A program made the translations under genes and the position numbers. The notes below the pieces were generated by a model. That model ran no database searches. It was given only the letters and a program-made list of their open reading frames with translations, and had not been told where the DNA came from. A DNA stretch of 64,000 nt from Ceratopteris richardii (lineage: Eukaryota; Streptophyta; Polypodiopsida; Polypodiales; Pteridaceae). Numbering within the stretch: the stretch's first letter is position 1; each line of letters begins with the position of its first letter. Shown piece after piece: positions 1-11,738 of the stretch. The DNA lies in assembly GCA_020310875.1 (NCBI GenBank), contig CM035407.1, forward strand, positions 200,687,153-200,751,152, written 5' to 3'.

Positions 1-449
1 GCAGAGAGTTCTCGAAGAAATCCCTCATAGTCCTGAAGTACTGCCATGTTCTTCTCCAAGATTGGCCCAAACCATGATAATGCTTGGCCACAGAGCAAGG
101 TTCCAATAAACCCGACCTTGGATGCCTCGTCAGGGTATCTATCAGGTTGCATACGGATGTACAATTTAAATTGCTGGAGAAATCCACGAAACTTTGTGTG
201 ATCCCCATCAAACTTTTCTGGCATGCAAATCTTGGGTTCTTTCATAAATGATGTACTAGGCTGTTGATTCACTTGAATACTCCCTTGATTTGCTTGAAGA
301 CTCTTGATTCGTTCTTGTAATTCTTGGAGGAGTGCACCTACATGCACTGGATGTCCCATCTCGACTTGTGTTTGTCAATGACTTAGGTCTTTGACTTGTT
401 GTTGGAGACTCTGAAGTGATGCTACGATCTATTCATAAGCGTTCTCCAT
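1..449 (-). pseudogene. gypsy gag, N-terminal part
   Basis: The likely start codon is at 449-447, about 40 bp inside the element from the LTR. Readable stretches include PEKFDGDHTKFRGFL and ALSWFGPILEKN, which fit the retrotransposon gag (capsid) domain of Ty3/gypsy elements: the F-x-G ... FL ... W pattern. Gag would form the cytoplasmic particle that packages the element RNA. The sequence is broken and continues beyond the window edge. Confidence 0.75.
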
Positions 450-486
450 GATGTCTGGTCTTGGATAGAAGATAGTCTTGCCAAAA

Positions 487-1177
487 TGTCAGGGGAGCAC
501 TAGATTGTGCTCTCTGACTACAGTAGACAAGATTTCCGAAATACACTTATGATTACAAGAACCCCCACGTAGGGAAGATGATACAAGAATATGTGACTGA
601 TACAAGATGTCCCACAACCCGGGACCAATAGGTATGGAAAACTGGACTAGAGATGATACAGGAGATCCCACAACCCGGGATCGTAAGTATGAGACAAGAT
701 ATCTGGATTACAAGAACTCCCTTATGGGAGATGAACTAGATACACGAAAGAACTCGACAGGATCTCGTACTACGAGATTATAAGGGGACAAGATAGGATG
801 TCCAAGAACTAGACTAGAACAAGGAACAAGACAAGAAATAGAACTGGAACTTGAAAGTACCTACTTGGCAGTCACGACTCCTTGAGCTCCCAAGACTGGC
901 ATTGGCAAGACTGATTATGAATGTGGCCAACCCCTCCTTTTATAGGTTTTCAAGGGCGATTCATGAAAGGCGGTTACGAATTGATGATGTCATCGATGAT
1001 GTCATCAATTCGAAACATGAGCTCTGGATATCCGAATCAGGCAAGTAGACAGTCGATCTTAGGGTTTTGGCACGCTCCGGACGTAATGGAAGCATTGGTT
1101 TCTCCTAATTCTGAACCAATCATGAGATATAGAGTTCACATGGAATCTAAGGTCGGGGGTTTCCTTTGTCCATGACA
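487..1177 (-). repeat. 5' LTR of chromovirus A1
   Basis: In element sense the LTR begins TGTCATGG and ends CCCTGACA, giving standard TG...CA ends. A TATA-like box (TATAAAAG on the minus strand) lies at 937-944. About 37 bp upstream of it in sense direction is a doubled 12-bp motif, GATGACATCATC, inside a larger inverted repeat at 977-1012. The same arrangement is present in the A2 LTR. Confidence 0.88.
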
Positions 1178-1586
1178 CTATGTACTTTGGAGCATCAAGG
1201 AGAAAGAGTCAATACAAAACAAATAGGTTTGCACATTGATTACCTCCAAAAACTTACTATCTTTGGATGAGACAATCAACTTCAAATGTTCATAGCAGCC
1301 AACACGATTACAATTGGAAAAAATCCTTTTGGAGGAGTGATACACATAGGGTTGAGTGTATAGAAAGCACAAGAGTACAAGAAATAAGAAAAATATGATT
1401 TGGAATGAACTAGACACTCAATAGTGGTACTTCCTATTTTCAAGGAATGTGCAGAGATAGATCCCGAGAAAAACTAAGATTTCTCCCAATCTACTAAACC
1501 AAATGCTTTATAAATTTATACACATAAACTAGGCACCAATACCTTTCTAGTGATTGATCATTCATCCAATTTCCAGCTTTGTAGAG
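1178..1586. other. no gene recognised
   Basis: About 0.4 kb between the A1 LTR and copia C1. It is AT-rich, and I see no coding domain, LTR end or repeat shared with the rest of the window. It may be older host DNA or a decayed element. Confidence 0.5.
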
Positions 1587-1815
1587 TGTTGATATATTTA
1601 GGTAGTGATGTGTGTGAACACACTAGGACCACTAGGGCACTTTTTTCCCTCTTTAGGAGATTTTTTCCTCAGCTTGTATATACACATATTGCCCTAATGG
1701 CTTACATATCTCTATACATTCTAGTGGTAATGCATTCAGTATTGTGTGTTGTGCTCCAAGATTCTTGTACTTCCATATGCTCTTCACGTCCTTCCACAGA
1801 TCGCAAACTCCAACA
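1587..1815 (+). repeat. 5' LTR of copia C1
   Basis: A 229-bp LTR starting TGTTGATATATT and ending CTCCAACA. Homologous LTRs occur at 3817 and 43890 (plus strand) and at 25072-25324 and 43164-43409 (minus strand). The shared pieces are TGTGTGAACACAC near the start and a run like CTCTTTAGGAG in the middle. Confidence 0.85.
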
Positions 1816-2469
1816 ATTGGTATCAAAGTAGCTCACCGCTTCATCTAGGGTGTCGTCAACACCTCTTTGGACTTAGTCTTACAATCATAAAAAATTTTGT
1901 GAGCATACTCAGGGTGATTAGGAGATCAAAACAGCTTTTCCTTGTGGTGTGGAAATTGCGATATGAGCTCATTTCAACCTCCAAACACACTATCGTAGCA
2001 CTTGTGCAAGCTATTTCATCTTTTTGTGCCAAAGATATATATATGTTTTGGTTCACCAATATAAGCATCTCAAAGTTTATTACAGGTTTAGTAGAACTCG
2101 ATAGGGTAGTTCTGCTCAACTTTTTGAGATACAATCAATCTACATCAGGGTATTTTAGTCAGTCGCCATGGCTGAAAGTAGTGACGTATTATGTATGTTG
2201 GTTGTTGAGGATAAGTTGGATGGTACAAATTACCCATTATGGGCTTATATGGTGCATCATGTATTGGTCATAAAAGGACTGTGGAATATTATGCACGGTT
2301 TTGAAAAATTTCTTATTTGACCTACAAACATAGGTATTGAAGCTGATGCAGATGGCATCAAAGATGGTGATATTCTGTAGATTCTTGTTTGTGCTTCGGT
2401 TTTTGCTACACCTGCTATAGAGCAAATTCTTTGGGATGGCAAAGATGCTTAGGCACATGCATTGATAGA
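1587..2469 (+). mobile_element. 5' end of a Ty1/copia element (family C, copy C1)
   Basis: The LTR at 1587-1815 is followed by a primer site resembling the tRNA-Met type (TGGTATCAAAG from 1818), an untranslated leader, and the beginning of gag at 2169. The gag start reads MAESSDVLC and then DKLDGTNYPLWAYM, the N-terminal copia gag pattern seen again in copies C2 and C3. The copy is cut at 2469, where an LTR of family B begins. Its continuation is not visible in the window. Fossil, broken. Confidence 0.82.
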
Positions 2470-3130
2470 TGTAGCTCAAGCATGAGTACCACCTCCTTTA
2501 CTTGTCAATGCATGGAGATGTGAGGAGGATATGAATATTATGAGCGATTGTGGTGAGCAAATGTGAGTGACAAGCATATACATGTGCACAGACACACACA
2601 TACACATGCACACAAGGTAAGATAGAAAAGATAGGAACAATGGAAGCTCTATTAGCCAACTCGAACAAAGTTTTACAATGCTCAAGAATAGGTTCACTCT
2701 CCAACTAACCAACCTCAAAAGTGAGCTCTCTAGCTCTTTCTATAATTTTTTGACTAGTTTTGGCCCTGTCTAGACCCAGTGATCGGCCTAGTTAAAAATT
2801 AGGTTCTAGAGCTTATTTGGGGGCTCAAACAGAGTCCAAAAATTATGAAATTTGATATGTAGGTACTTCTAATAATCCTCAAGCTCAACAACTCCTTGGC
2901 TTGAACAAAAAAAGTTGCAAAATGCAAAATGGTATTTACAGTGGTTTTTAATGATCAAAATAACTGTTTTTATAGAGGTTTCTTCTAAAAATTTGACATA
3001 TACTTATTGGAGCTCCCTACATGCTCCTTCTTCTTGTGTGTCCACTTCTTTCATGCATTCTCATGCCTTGGGCTTGACCTTGAATGCCAACACCCACCCC
3101 TCTCTAGTCTGTGGTCCCTGACAGACCCTT
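2470..3130 (-). repeat. LTR of gypsy-like family B (copy B2)
   Basis: This stretch aligns over its length (roughly 80% by eye) with the sequence right of the tRNA-Asp-type primer site at 18892-19480, and more distantly with 57080-57690 on the other strand. Shared blocks include CCTAGTTAAAAATTAG and GACTAG-TTTGGCCCTG, plus a CA-rich stretch near 2590. The left edge at 2470 (TGTAGCTC) abuts the interrupted copia gag of C1. The right edge is approximate. It could be a solo LTR or the 3' LTR of the element whose interior lies at 15848-18891. Confidence 0.65.
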
Positions 3131-3816
3131 GTTGGAGTGGTTGTTCCATGTAGTACTTTGAGAGGTAGTGTCCATCATGTATGAACAAGAGTGGTTTGTC
3201 TTCCAAATGTAGTGGGGTCTATTGTCTTGTTAATTTTTTCACTGCTAGACTTTGCAAGCTTTAGTCCCATTGTATGTACTTCTTTCTTGGATTTGAGCAT
3301 TACAATGTATCTGAGAGCTTCCAAAAATTGCTTGTTGCTCAAAAGAGTTCTCAATGTTGATTTTCAGCAGTTTTTGGCTCTAATATTGCTTTAGAGGTGC
3401 TGACGTTGTCAACTTGATGTCATCTAGATCTTTCAAACATGGCTTTCACAATGTTCATGCCAAGTACTTGTAACCCATAATGAAGGATGGGTAAGTGTGT
3501 TAGTGCATGGGTTGAAGAAAATATGTGCCTTGTGCATGGCCTTGTAATGTGCCCGTATGTAGCTTTCTTGGGGAATGCATGGTAAGAAGTATGGTGCAAA
3601 AAATTGAGTCTTGAGCTAAGTGCTCAAGGGTATGCTGATGAAGAGGTTTCCTAATCTATCATTATTATAGTGTTGCCAAAGTAGGGGATTCTTACCAATG
3701 TGAACGGTTAGTAGATGTTCATCTCTTCGTGTTGTACTCCCATCATGGTGATTGACCATTGGCTTGTCTTTCGTTGTTGATGAATGTCCTTGTTGACGGT
3801 TCACTGATGAGATTAT
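3131..3816. other. no gene recognised; probable interior of an old LTR element
   Basis: About 0.7 kb between LTR B2 and copia C2. Short frames are open on the minus strand, but no domain is recognisable. Because copia C2 separates this stretch from 15848 onward, and near-matching 5-mers ATTAT (3812-3816) and GTTAT (15848-15852) flank C2, it is probably the continuation of the sequence at 15848. Confidence 0.4.
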
Positions 3817-4043
3817 TGTTGATATATTTATGCAGTGATGTGTGTGATCACACTAGGACTGCCGCGACACTTTTTTCCCTCTTTAGGAGGTTTTTTTACC
3901 CCTAGCTTTTGTATACACCTATAGCTCTAACAGGTTACTTATATTTGTACATTCTTGTGGTAATACATTCAGTATTGTATGTTGTGCTCCAAGCTTCTTC
4001 TTCTTCCTTGTGTTGTTCACATGCTTCCACAGACATCTAACTT
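3817..4043 (+). repeat. 5' LTR of copia C2
   Basis: Starts TGTTGATATATT as in C1 and follows the same LTR plan through the CTCTTTAGGAGG block to the TTCCACAGAC stretch. The sequence then runs into the leader, which continues past element D at 11744. Confidence 0.8.
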
Positions 4044-4137
4044 CATCGTCGACACCTCTCTGCTCATAGTCTCAAAATCACATGAAATTTGGTGAGCATA
4101 CTCAAGGTGATTAGAAGATCAAAACAGCTTTGCTATG

Positions 4138-4774
4138 TGTTGAGAAATGGGGAACAACAGACCCTAACCGCCTCACATGGAAGTGAGAGGCTCTTCCAAG
4201 AGGAGTTGCAAGAAATGTAAGCAACACCCAAACACCCACGTCCATGAACAATGGCTCCATGGCCAATGTCAAAAGTGACAAGGGAGGGCAATGCTCACAC
4301 CCCACAACCCCAAATGCCAAACCCGCACACATGGATCAACGCCTAGCACACAAAGAGAAATGTGGAAGCCAAATGAACCTTCTTTCCATTAGCATGGAGG
4401 CCAAGGGACCCCCTCTTTACAAGAAATAGCCTCTATTTATAGGCTCACTGTAATTCCCCATGTGCTCCTTTTGACTAGTCAAAAAGGAGCACATGCCTAA
4501 CTAACATATCTCCAAAAGAATCTTTTTCAAATTTAAAACTTCAAGATGAAGAAGAATACGTGCACGCGTGGGGATTTCTAGACTCCTAGACTCCTTGAAA
4601 AAGGTGACCACTTACAACAAGGTTCCAAAGCTATAGTTTATGAGAAATATTAAAAAGTGTCTAAGGGAGAGTTCTTATGTCAAATCCTAAATAGATACAA
4701 AAAGAGATATTATTTTGGTCTAGGGAGGGTTTCTATGCACAATGGTGGGTATGTGCAGACCCTACCACCCAACA
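4138..4774 (-). repeat. 3' LTR of element D
   Basis: 637 bp; in element sense starts TGTTGGGTGG and ends TTTCTCAACA. A TATA box (TATAAATA on the minus strand) is at 4434-4441 with a 37-bp near-perfect palindrome 17 bp upstream of it in sense direction. Nearly identical to the other LTR at 11108-11738. Confidence 0.92.
4459..4495. promoter_or_regulatory. 37-bp palindrome upstream of the D LTR TATA box
   Basis: The arms are CATGTGCTCC and GGAGCACATG, meeting in the core TTGACTAGTCAA, with a single unpaired A. The core is two W-box cores (TTGAC) facing each other. It lies just upstream of the TATA box at 4434-4441 in the minus-strand sense of the LTR, so it sits where a promoter-proximal control site would be. 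The second LTR carries the same palindrome at 11429-11465. Control by WRKY factors is inference from the motif only. Confidence 0.6.
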
Positions 4775-4787
4775 CTCTCCCCCCCCT
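4775..4787 (-). other. polypurine tract of element D
   Basis: On the minus strand this reads CTAGGGGGGGGAG directly before the 3' LTR start. It is the expected plus-strand primer for reverse transcription and confirms the orientation of the element. Confidence 0.8.
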
Positions 4788-7700
4788 AGACTTTGTCGTC
4801 CTCGACAAAGCTAAGAGGAAAGGATCATACACAACTGAACTGGATCAAGCTTGAGTCTTCAATTCTGAAAAGCTCCAGGTCTACAAATCTTCCAATCTGC
4901 AGTTTGCAGTCTTCCGGCCTCCATATTCTTCATTGATCTTTGAACCTGCAACACACCAACCTTCAATCTTTTAGATCTGCAATAGTGCAAGCCCTCAGTC
5001 CATTCTTCAATCTGCGCATCTTCAGTCTTTACAGCTGAGCGACACAATCCCCTTGGGGGCAGTCAACCCAACTTCCATCCAATGTGCCTTCTCTTCAAAG
5101 CTCCAATACCTGAAATTTAAACATACAGAACAAGTAGACTGAAATTGCAAAGAACCAGCCACAAGATGTAACTTCATTTTTAGTTTTCGCTTTAGGGAAC
5201 ATCTTTCACTTAAAACTTGCTCTTCTAATGAGAAGAGCTCCTAAAAATCTTCTTATCTCTGCAATCCAAAATCAGTTATCTCCCAGTGAGTGTGACATAT
5301 CACGTTTCATAGCATGAGATGAATATGATATCATGATTAACGTATGTTCCTACCCTCATTTATATTATGCTCCTAGTCAATCTTGCAATTTAACATGAGT
5401 TTTATGTGCTCATAGAATGAACAGACAATAGTGCAACATTATGAGTCCTATCATTTTACAAGCATACATGAGATTCAAACCACTTATCCAACCCTATTCC
5501 TGCAAAGCATAGTAACAAATCATCCACAAGAGGTAAGAAGGATCATTGCAAAAGTTCTGAGTGTGTTGACCTGCAATGCATGATGAAAAAATTAAGCCTT
5601 AAATGAGCATTGTGAAACTAGAGAGTTTCCTTCCTAGCAAAAAACAAGCACTCATTCATGACTTCACACTTAATATTCAGAACAGGTACGAATAAAAAAT
5701 TTCACCCCCTATGTGCATGTTTACTAGTAAATTTCCTTTGAAGACTACATGCTCACATCACAAAGAACACTTTGAGGTACAAGCATTATGTACTCAACCT
5801 CCCATATATTTAAGTCATTGTTATGAGGCACACAATGAGGTCAATCATTCATCCTTTTATTTCAAGAACATCTAAGTGAGGCATCAAATGCAAAAGATCC
5901 AGTGAGCAATTCCACCAACTTGTTATGACAGCAAGGGTACCCACAAGCCAACAATGGAGATAATGGATCCGCACATCATCATAGGATTGGAGCATGCAAG
6001 TGTGGGTTCAAGCTCTGATTTTAGAACATGCAAAACTATATTCACCAGTGGATACAAGGAAAATCCCAACTCCTACCCATATGATACCCCAACCTTCTTC
6101 CCCTTCAGTATAGAACAGGCACTTTGGAGAGGAGGACACGAAACCTTAGCTAGAGCAATCTCACACAGCAACCATATCATATCACAAACTTTTTGTCCAC
6201 TAACACAAGTGAACACATGCAACAAAACCTATGATGGAAGTGAGCAAGTAGTCTCTTTCCTCAGAGTTCAGCAGAACATCCCAAAGAACAGGAGCCACTG
6301 ACAATCTTCCTTCATGTATTCTTAGATGGAAATTGACACATATTGTTGTATGTCAATCACAAAAGTTCAGCAGTCACATTAGTGTATCTCATCTTATGAG
6401 TTTTGAGTTTCTTGCTCACCATGCACCATTTGGTCCGTCCCGAGTATTCCATGAAGCAAGGACTGCAAACACTCCTACTCAAATCTGTCTTTTCTAAAAA
6501 GTAATAGATATTGGAAAATACTCCCCCACTAAGATTCATTCCAATCGTCAAATAGGTCTGGTAGATGCATTCTCCTAATACTTCATTTTTCATCAAGCAA
6601 AATAGATCATTATTCATCAGTCAACTAATCATTTTATACCATGCATAACATGAGTTATAAGGGATGCTGCAATCAGGCAGAGCCCGCATGAATGGAAATG
6701 TCCCTGAGCTATGGATGCATGATATTGTAATGAAACAGATATTGCTTTCTCAACAATTTTCATAGCTCCTTAGCCTAAAAAAAAAAAAAACATGCAATTA
6801 TCCTGCATCAGACATATCTTTCAAGGGCATAAACATGTTCTATCTGCAACATGAAGGGCGGACCTAAAACATATGGGTCTTAGAAGCACCAACAATTTTC
6901 CAAAAAAGAAAAAGAGCGGAATCTATCAAGTGCATCTTATCCTATCAAACCTGTAAGTAACATCCCAACCCATCAAGTATTTCTAAAAGAGCAACCCCTG
7001 CAGATCTAGTTTGGTTGCACAACTTGTAGTGTAGAGGTAGTCAGCCCCTCAAAGCTTGAGGGCCCCATCGACCTTTGTTTCGACCTATAACACTCAGGGT
7101 AGAGCCAAGGTGAGTAATTAACTGGAAGAAATTTATCTCATACTGTGGGATATCAAAGAGGATCCTAATGCATCAAAAACATTCACTTTTTCAATGCCTC
7201 TTTCGAGTTTGGCCAGTTATGGAGTTACCAAAGTTAAACTCCGCATGCACTAACCCAAGAGATATTTCAGATAGGATAGCACATCCCAGAATTGACCCTG
7301 TTCTGTGCAAAGCTTGTGCACCATCTACTCTCCTAGTTCTTTGTTGGCAGCAACCTGTAAACTTCTATGAACTGAAAATATCTCACAATGTGTTAGTATC
7401 TCTATCACTTATGGTGCAAGCTTCTTAGGCTAGGTGGGAAGATGCATTGGCCCTTTTCAATAGACTCCTTCAGGGCCTTCAGGTGCTTTGATGGGAGTAC
7501 AACATCGATCATCAATCTTCTGAGCCTTGGGGTCTTTTCCTTATAACACAACTCTAGGTAACCTGATTAGCCTGAACTTCTACAAAGAGCACACAACTCT
7601 ATCAGTAACAACAATAACATCTTTCTTTCTTAGTATCTCACAGGAATACACTCATGGACTGAGAAGCAGAGTTGTGGATATGAGTTATCTGGTTCATTTA

Positions 7701-10700
7701 TTGTAGGCATAAACAGGTGAAGTGTATCACAAAGTGAAGCATGCATGTGACTGGGGTATGGAAGTATGGAGGCAAATCATCCTATGCACTTTATCATATA
7801 GTGTTCCCAAAAATCCAGCCTAAAATAACTTAATGCAAGGTCGTTTCCTGTGTGGTTGGAGGTTCTAAACCATCCCTAAGGAGAATAGTTACGATTACGC
7901 CAAAACTTCCAAGCATGGAAAATCTTCTGAGAAGTCAAAGAAACGCCAAAGTGAGAGCACGTGCATTTATTCAGAAAACACTGATAATCAAAACTTAGCT
8001 TCCTTAGAGTCCGCATAAAAACCTAGAGATCAATTCACACTAAGATGCAGAGACTCCTTTAGTTGGTTTGATAAGATCCTTCATTTCTAGATTCATTTAG
8101 AGTTAGTGCCCTCATACCAATACCCTACTTCTTGTTTGCATACCTATCAAATGTTTGCACCAAGAATGCTTCAGATGCCTCCTTAGAGAGAACACCTGAG
8201 TGAGTTATGAACTGCAAGTTATTCATACCATAACCAATGAGAACACCAAGAAATGGAGCAATTAGATCATCTTCAGATGCCACAATGATGTTTATTATGA
8301 TTGTAAACATGACTATCATAGACAATTTTAGAATTATTATCAAAAGCTATCACGCTCTTCAGCAGTACCAAATAGGCAACCGAAGCCACCTTCAGATCTG
8401 AAATGTAAGTAGAGAACATCACAGGTTATGGCTCATCATGTGTGTCAAAAACAATTCTGATACACATTCTAGCAAAATCAATAGCCGCACAGATGAACTC
8501 AAGCAGCAGGGCTATCGCTCCTTCATGTGGTGTGCAAATGTGTGGACTTAATCCCCAAACCATGATGTACTCTGCCCCCAAGACCTTCGAACCTAAGATG
8601 AAGGAAACAGCAAGCGCAGAAGATCTGTATACACAACCTAACCATAGAAAACGTTGTTGATAATGCACGCAACATAAAAACCCAATCCAATGATACCCGA
8701 AGGAACCCAGACTAACAGAGCTTGTCGCACAAAATAAAGCATGCATAGAATCTACCTTTAGACAACAGTTTGTTGAGACATAGTAATGAGGTGGTACTTG
8801 GATTATTGTTGATGACTTAAAGAGAGAACAAACAAAGGGGAGTCATATGTCTTAAATTCTATCGATGTTTTGCACCAGTGGTCATCCCAACTAACTTTAC
8901 AGAACAACCATAGACCTTCTCATAACAAAACTTGAAATAGTGGAGAAGTCATCATCACAGTCGAGTAGGTAATCGAGACCTTCAGACAGCAAAGGTTTGT
9001 GCTTCCAGGTGACTTACAAATATCAGGCCGTAAAATAACAAACTGCCAATAGTCCTTGAAGACAAGGATATACCTATGTGTGTGAAGTTAGATGTGCCAA
9101 CAGTGAGCATACCACTTCAATCATCAAGTCATGGTCATTTGATACCCCAGTATCGCCTACTTGTGGTACTATGTAACCGTATGCCAATTGAAATCTTTTA
9201 AATTTACGAGCACTGGTTTTCTTTAACTTGATGGATATGCATAAGCTCAAGTCATATAGAGTGCAGAAAGTCAGATGAATCAGCACACCGGATGGCCAGA
9301 TTTTGACATTCGTTCATAAAGAAATATTAGAGTGCATCATTGTAAGGAGAGAGGGATTGCTAGCTGGAAATGAAGTCTTTTAGAGAGCGAGTGAGCATAG
9401 TAGAGTCAAATGCACAGAGAATAGGTTTCAAGAGTTGAGTGCTATCTTTTGACGCCTCAAAATGCAAGAAAGAAGATTTATTTCCTACAGCTCATCCTCG
9501 ATGTGCATAGCATATTGTAGACATGATTAAGTTATCCAAGACTTAAAGCAACGGGGAATAGGACAACAGGCCTATGTAAGGCTGTAATGATCGTGGGGGG
9601 TTCATACAGACTCGTACAATAGAAAACATCTTACAAAACAACAAAAGATCCTCGAGATTGGAAGTGGCCGTGGTGCATCATCAGATCGTAGAGAAAGGGG
9701 AGACTGACACCCGCACGAATTGAGAGAAAATAGCTTCATCACCAGCATGGAAAGCTCTTGGAGACCAGCATCGGACATCATACCAAAGAAAAATCCTTCA
9801 ACATAGATTCCACCTGCAACCATGAACGCAAGCCTCCAGCAATGCATGGTTGAGAGCACCCCATGCAGGGCAAACTCTAAGCATAGAATATTGCAACCAA
9901 GAGAATGTAGATAGACAGCAACCATGTTGTGAGTTGGACCCGATCCTACACATAGGGGAGATCATGGCTTTAGCTCCCAAACCGTCGAGAGCATGACTGA
10001 TCATCAACAACGTGAGAGTGGTGCCTTGATGTAGGTGCGAGGATAGTATGCACCCAAAACTAAAGCACGAGCAAGGAGTCCCATATTGCTCATGAGGTGA
10101 ACAAGCAGAGAACACACATGGAGCATTACCCTGCCAACAGGAGGACGGAGCTCCTGATGCAGCAAAGGACGATGCTAATGGGCCTGAAAATAGAGGCCAC
10201 AGGAGTAGAGAATGCCTGACGAGGAAGCTTGAAGGTCTTCAGAGGGAAGCAAGGTTTGCCTCAACCCTGCACAGAAAGACAAAGAACAAGGGGGGAACTC
10301 AAACGAGTCCTTGCGCCTCCATGCAAGGCAGTCGATGGAGCAAAGAGAACCATCCACGTTCCATACCCAAATTTTTTAGTCGAGATAGATCCCTGCGTGC
10401 CCATCCGCACAAACAGCGAGAGGGAGAGAGGGCATTAACTCATCCCTTTGATATGCAGTGGTCAGATTCAACCCATAGATGAGAGATTAAGATTTTCCAC
10501 AAATTACACATTCAATGCCATCAATTTAGGCGATAGAAAAGCGGAGTTAATTCCTCAACCACCCACTACCGTGCTTCTCACCAACATGCATCCATTCGTT
10601 CTTCATATTTAATTAGGGGAATTTGTATGAGGGACGCATATCTAAAACATTAGAGATATCCAACGTTTCTTGAAAGTTTGTGTGGAGGGAAAGGAATCAT

Positions 10701-11086
10701 ACGAATTCGAAGCTAATGTTTGTCAAAAGCTTAACTTCTTTTTGTGGTTTTTTTTTTTTCAAGAAACTGAAGAGAGAGAAGGGAGCAGAGTGGGTACCAC
10801 CCCTCCCCCTTTCCAAGGCATGCACTAAATCAGAGATGACAAAGATGGAGAGTGATGCCATTGAGAGAGTGTGTATATGTGTAAAAGAGAGAGAGAAGGG
10901 AGTTAGGGGGTGTTTCTTGTGCTTCAAACAGAAATAATAAACTAAAACTACTCAAAAATTAAAAGAAGAGAGGTACCCTAGGCCAACCGAAGGCCATACA
11001 TATCCACAACTCAATCCAAGTGTGAGGTGCATCCACAAAGTGTAGGCACGGCAAGCTTGAAAAAACCCAACGGCTAAAGGCCGACG
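4788..11086 (-). other. interior of element D, no coding domains
   Basis: About 6.3 kb between purine tract and primer site. The longest open frames are about 105-115 codons, occur on both strands, and none shows a retroelement or other known motif. An A-run of about 14 lies at 6779-6792 and a purine-rich GAGAGA stretch near 10860. Because the LTRs are almost identical, lack of coding capacity cannot be explained by long decay after insertion; the interior was probably already non-coding when it moved. Confidence 0.7.
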
Positions 11087-11104
11087 TCTCCGGCAACGGT
11101 GCCA
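11087..11104 (-). other. primer binding site of element D (tRNA-Asp type)
   Basis: On the minus strand the 18 bases read TGGCACCGTTGCCGGAGA, close to TGGCGCCGTTGCCGGGGA, the site attributed to tRNA-Asp in plant Athila/Tat gypsy elements. It sits three bases inside the 5' LTR. Confidence 0.85.
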
Positions 11105-11107
11105 AAT

Positions 11108-11738
11108 TGTTGAGAAATGGGGAACAACAGACCCTAACCGCCTCACATGGAAGTGAGAGGCTCTTCCAAGAGGAGTTGCAAGAAATGTAAGCAACACCCA
11201 AACACCCACGTCCATGAACAATGGCTCCATGGCCAACGTCAAAAGGGACAAGGGAGGGCAATGCTCACACCCCACAACCCCAAATGCCAAACCCACACAC
11301 ATGGATCAACGCCTAGCACACAAAGAGAAATGTGGAAGCCAAATGAACCTTCTTTCCATTAGCATGGAGGCCAAGGGACCCCCTCTTTACAAGAAATAGC
11401 CTCTATTTATAGGCTCACTGTAATTCCCCATGTGCTCCTTTTGACTAGTCAAAAAGGAGCACATGCCTAACTAACATATCTCCAAAAGGATCTTTTTCAA
11501 ATTTCAAAACTTCAAGATGAAGAAGAATACGTGCACGCGTGGGGATTTCTAGACTCCTAGACTCCTTGAAAAAGGTGACCACTTACAACAAGGTTCCAAA
11601 GCTATAGTTTATGAGAAATATTAAAAAGTGTCTAAGGGAGGGTTCTTATGTCAAATCCTAATAAAAAGAGATATTATTTTGGTCTAGGGAGGGTTTCTAT
11701 GCACAATGGTGGGTATGTGCAGATCCTACCACCCAACA
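11108..11738 (-). repeat. 5' LTR of element D
   Basis: 631 bp, ends TG...CA, next to the primer site. The TATA box on the minus strand is at 11404-11411 and the palindrome at 11429-11465. It drives transcription leftward into the element. Followed by the target duplication CTATG at 11739-11743, after which the leader of copia C2 resumes. Confidence 0.92.

Larger units (their letters stand above)
1..1177 (-). mobile_element. 5' end of a Ty3/gypsy chromovirus (family A, copy A1)
   Basis: An LTR retrotransposon read on the minus strand enters the window here: its 5' LTR is at 487-1177 and gag follows to the left, running off the window edge. The LTR matches the 3' LTR of copy A2 (22633-23323) end to end, both 691 bp, which fixes family and orientation. 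A2 carries a chromodomain, so the family is a chromovirus. The copy is a fossil with a few breaks in the visible gag part. No tRNA-Met primer site is visible next to the LTR. The remaining pol genes must lie outside the window. Confidence 0.85.
4138..11738 (-). mobile_element. young non-autonomous LTR retrotransposon (LARD-like, family D)
   Basis: A structurally complete LTR element, 7601 bp, read on the minus strand. Parts: 5' LTR 11108-11738, primer site 11087-11104, about 6.3 kb interior, purine tract 4775-4787, 3' LTR 4138-4774. Target duplications CTATG lie at 4133-4137 and 11739-11743. The LTRs differ by about six substitutions and two small indels, so the insertion is recent (well under a million years at commonly used angiosperm rates). 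No gag, protease, reverse transcriptase, RNase H or integrase motif is recognisable in the interior on either strand. It must depend on enzymes from another element, probably a Tat/Athila-type gypsy given the primer site. Confidence 0.85.

Noticed and set aside
2580-2612. CA microsatellite as an independent feature
   Set aside because: It corresponds to the CA/GT-rich part of the family B LTR seen again at 19010-19040 and near 57550.
5954-6301. 115-codon frame inside element D as a captured gene
   Set aside because: Reads against the element sense, has no recognisable domain, and length is within chance for 6 kb.
10841-10905. GAGA-type regulatory or satellite element
   Set aside because: A short purine-rich simple stretch inside element D; nothing links it to a function.
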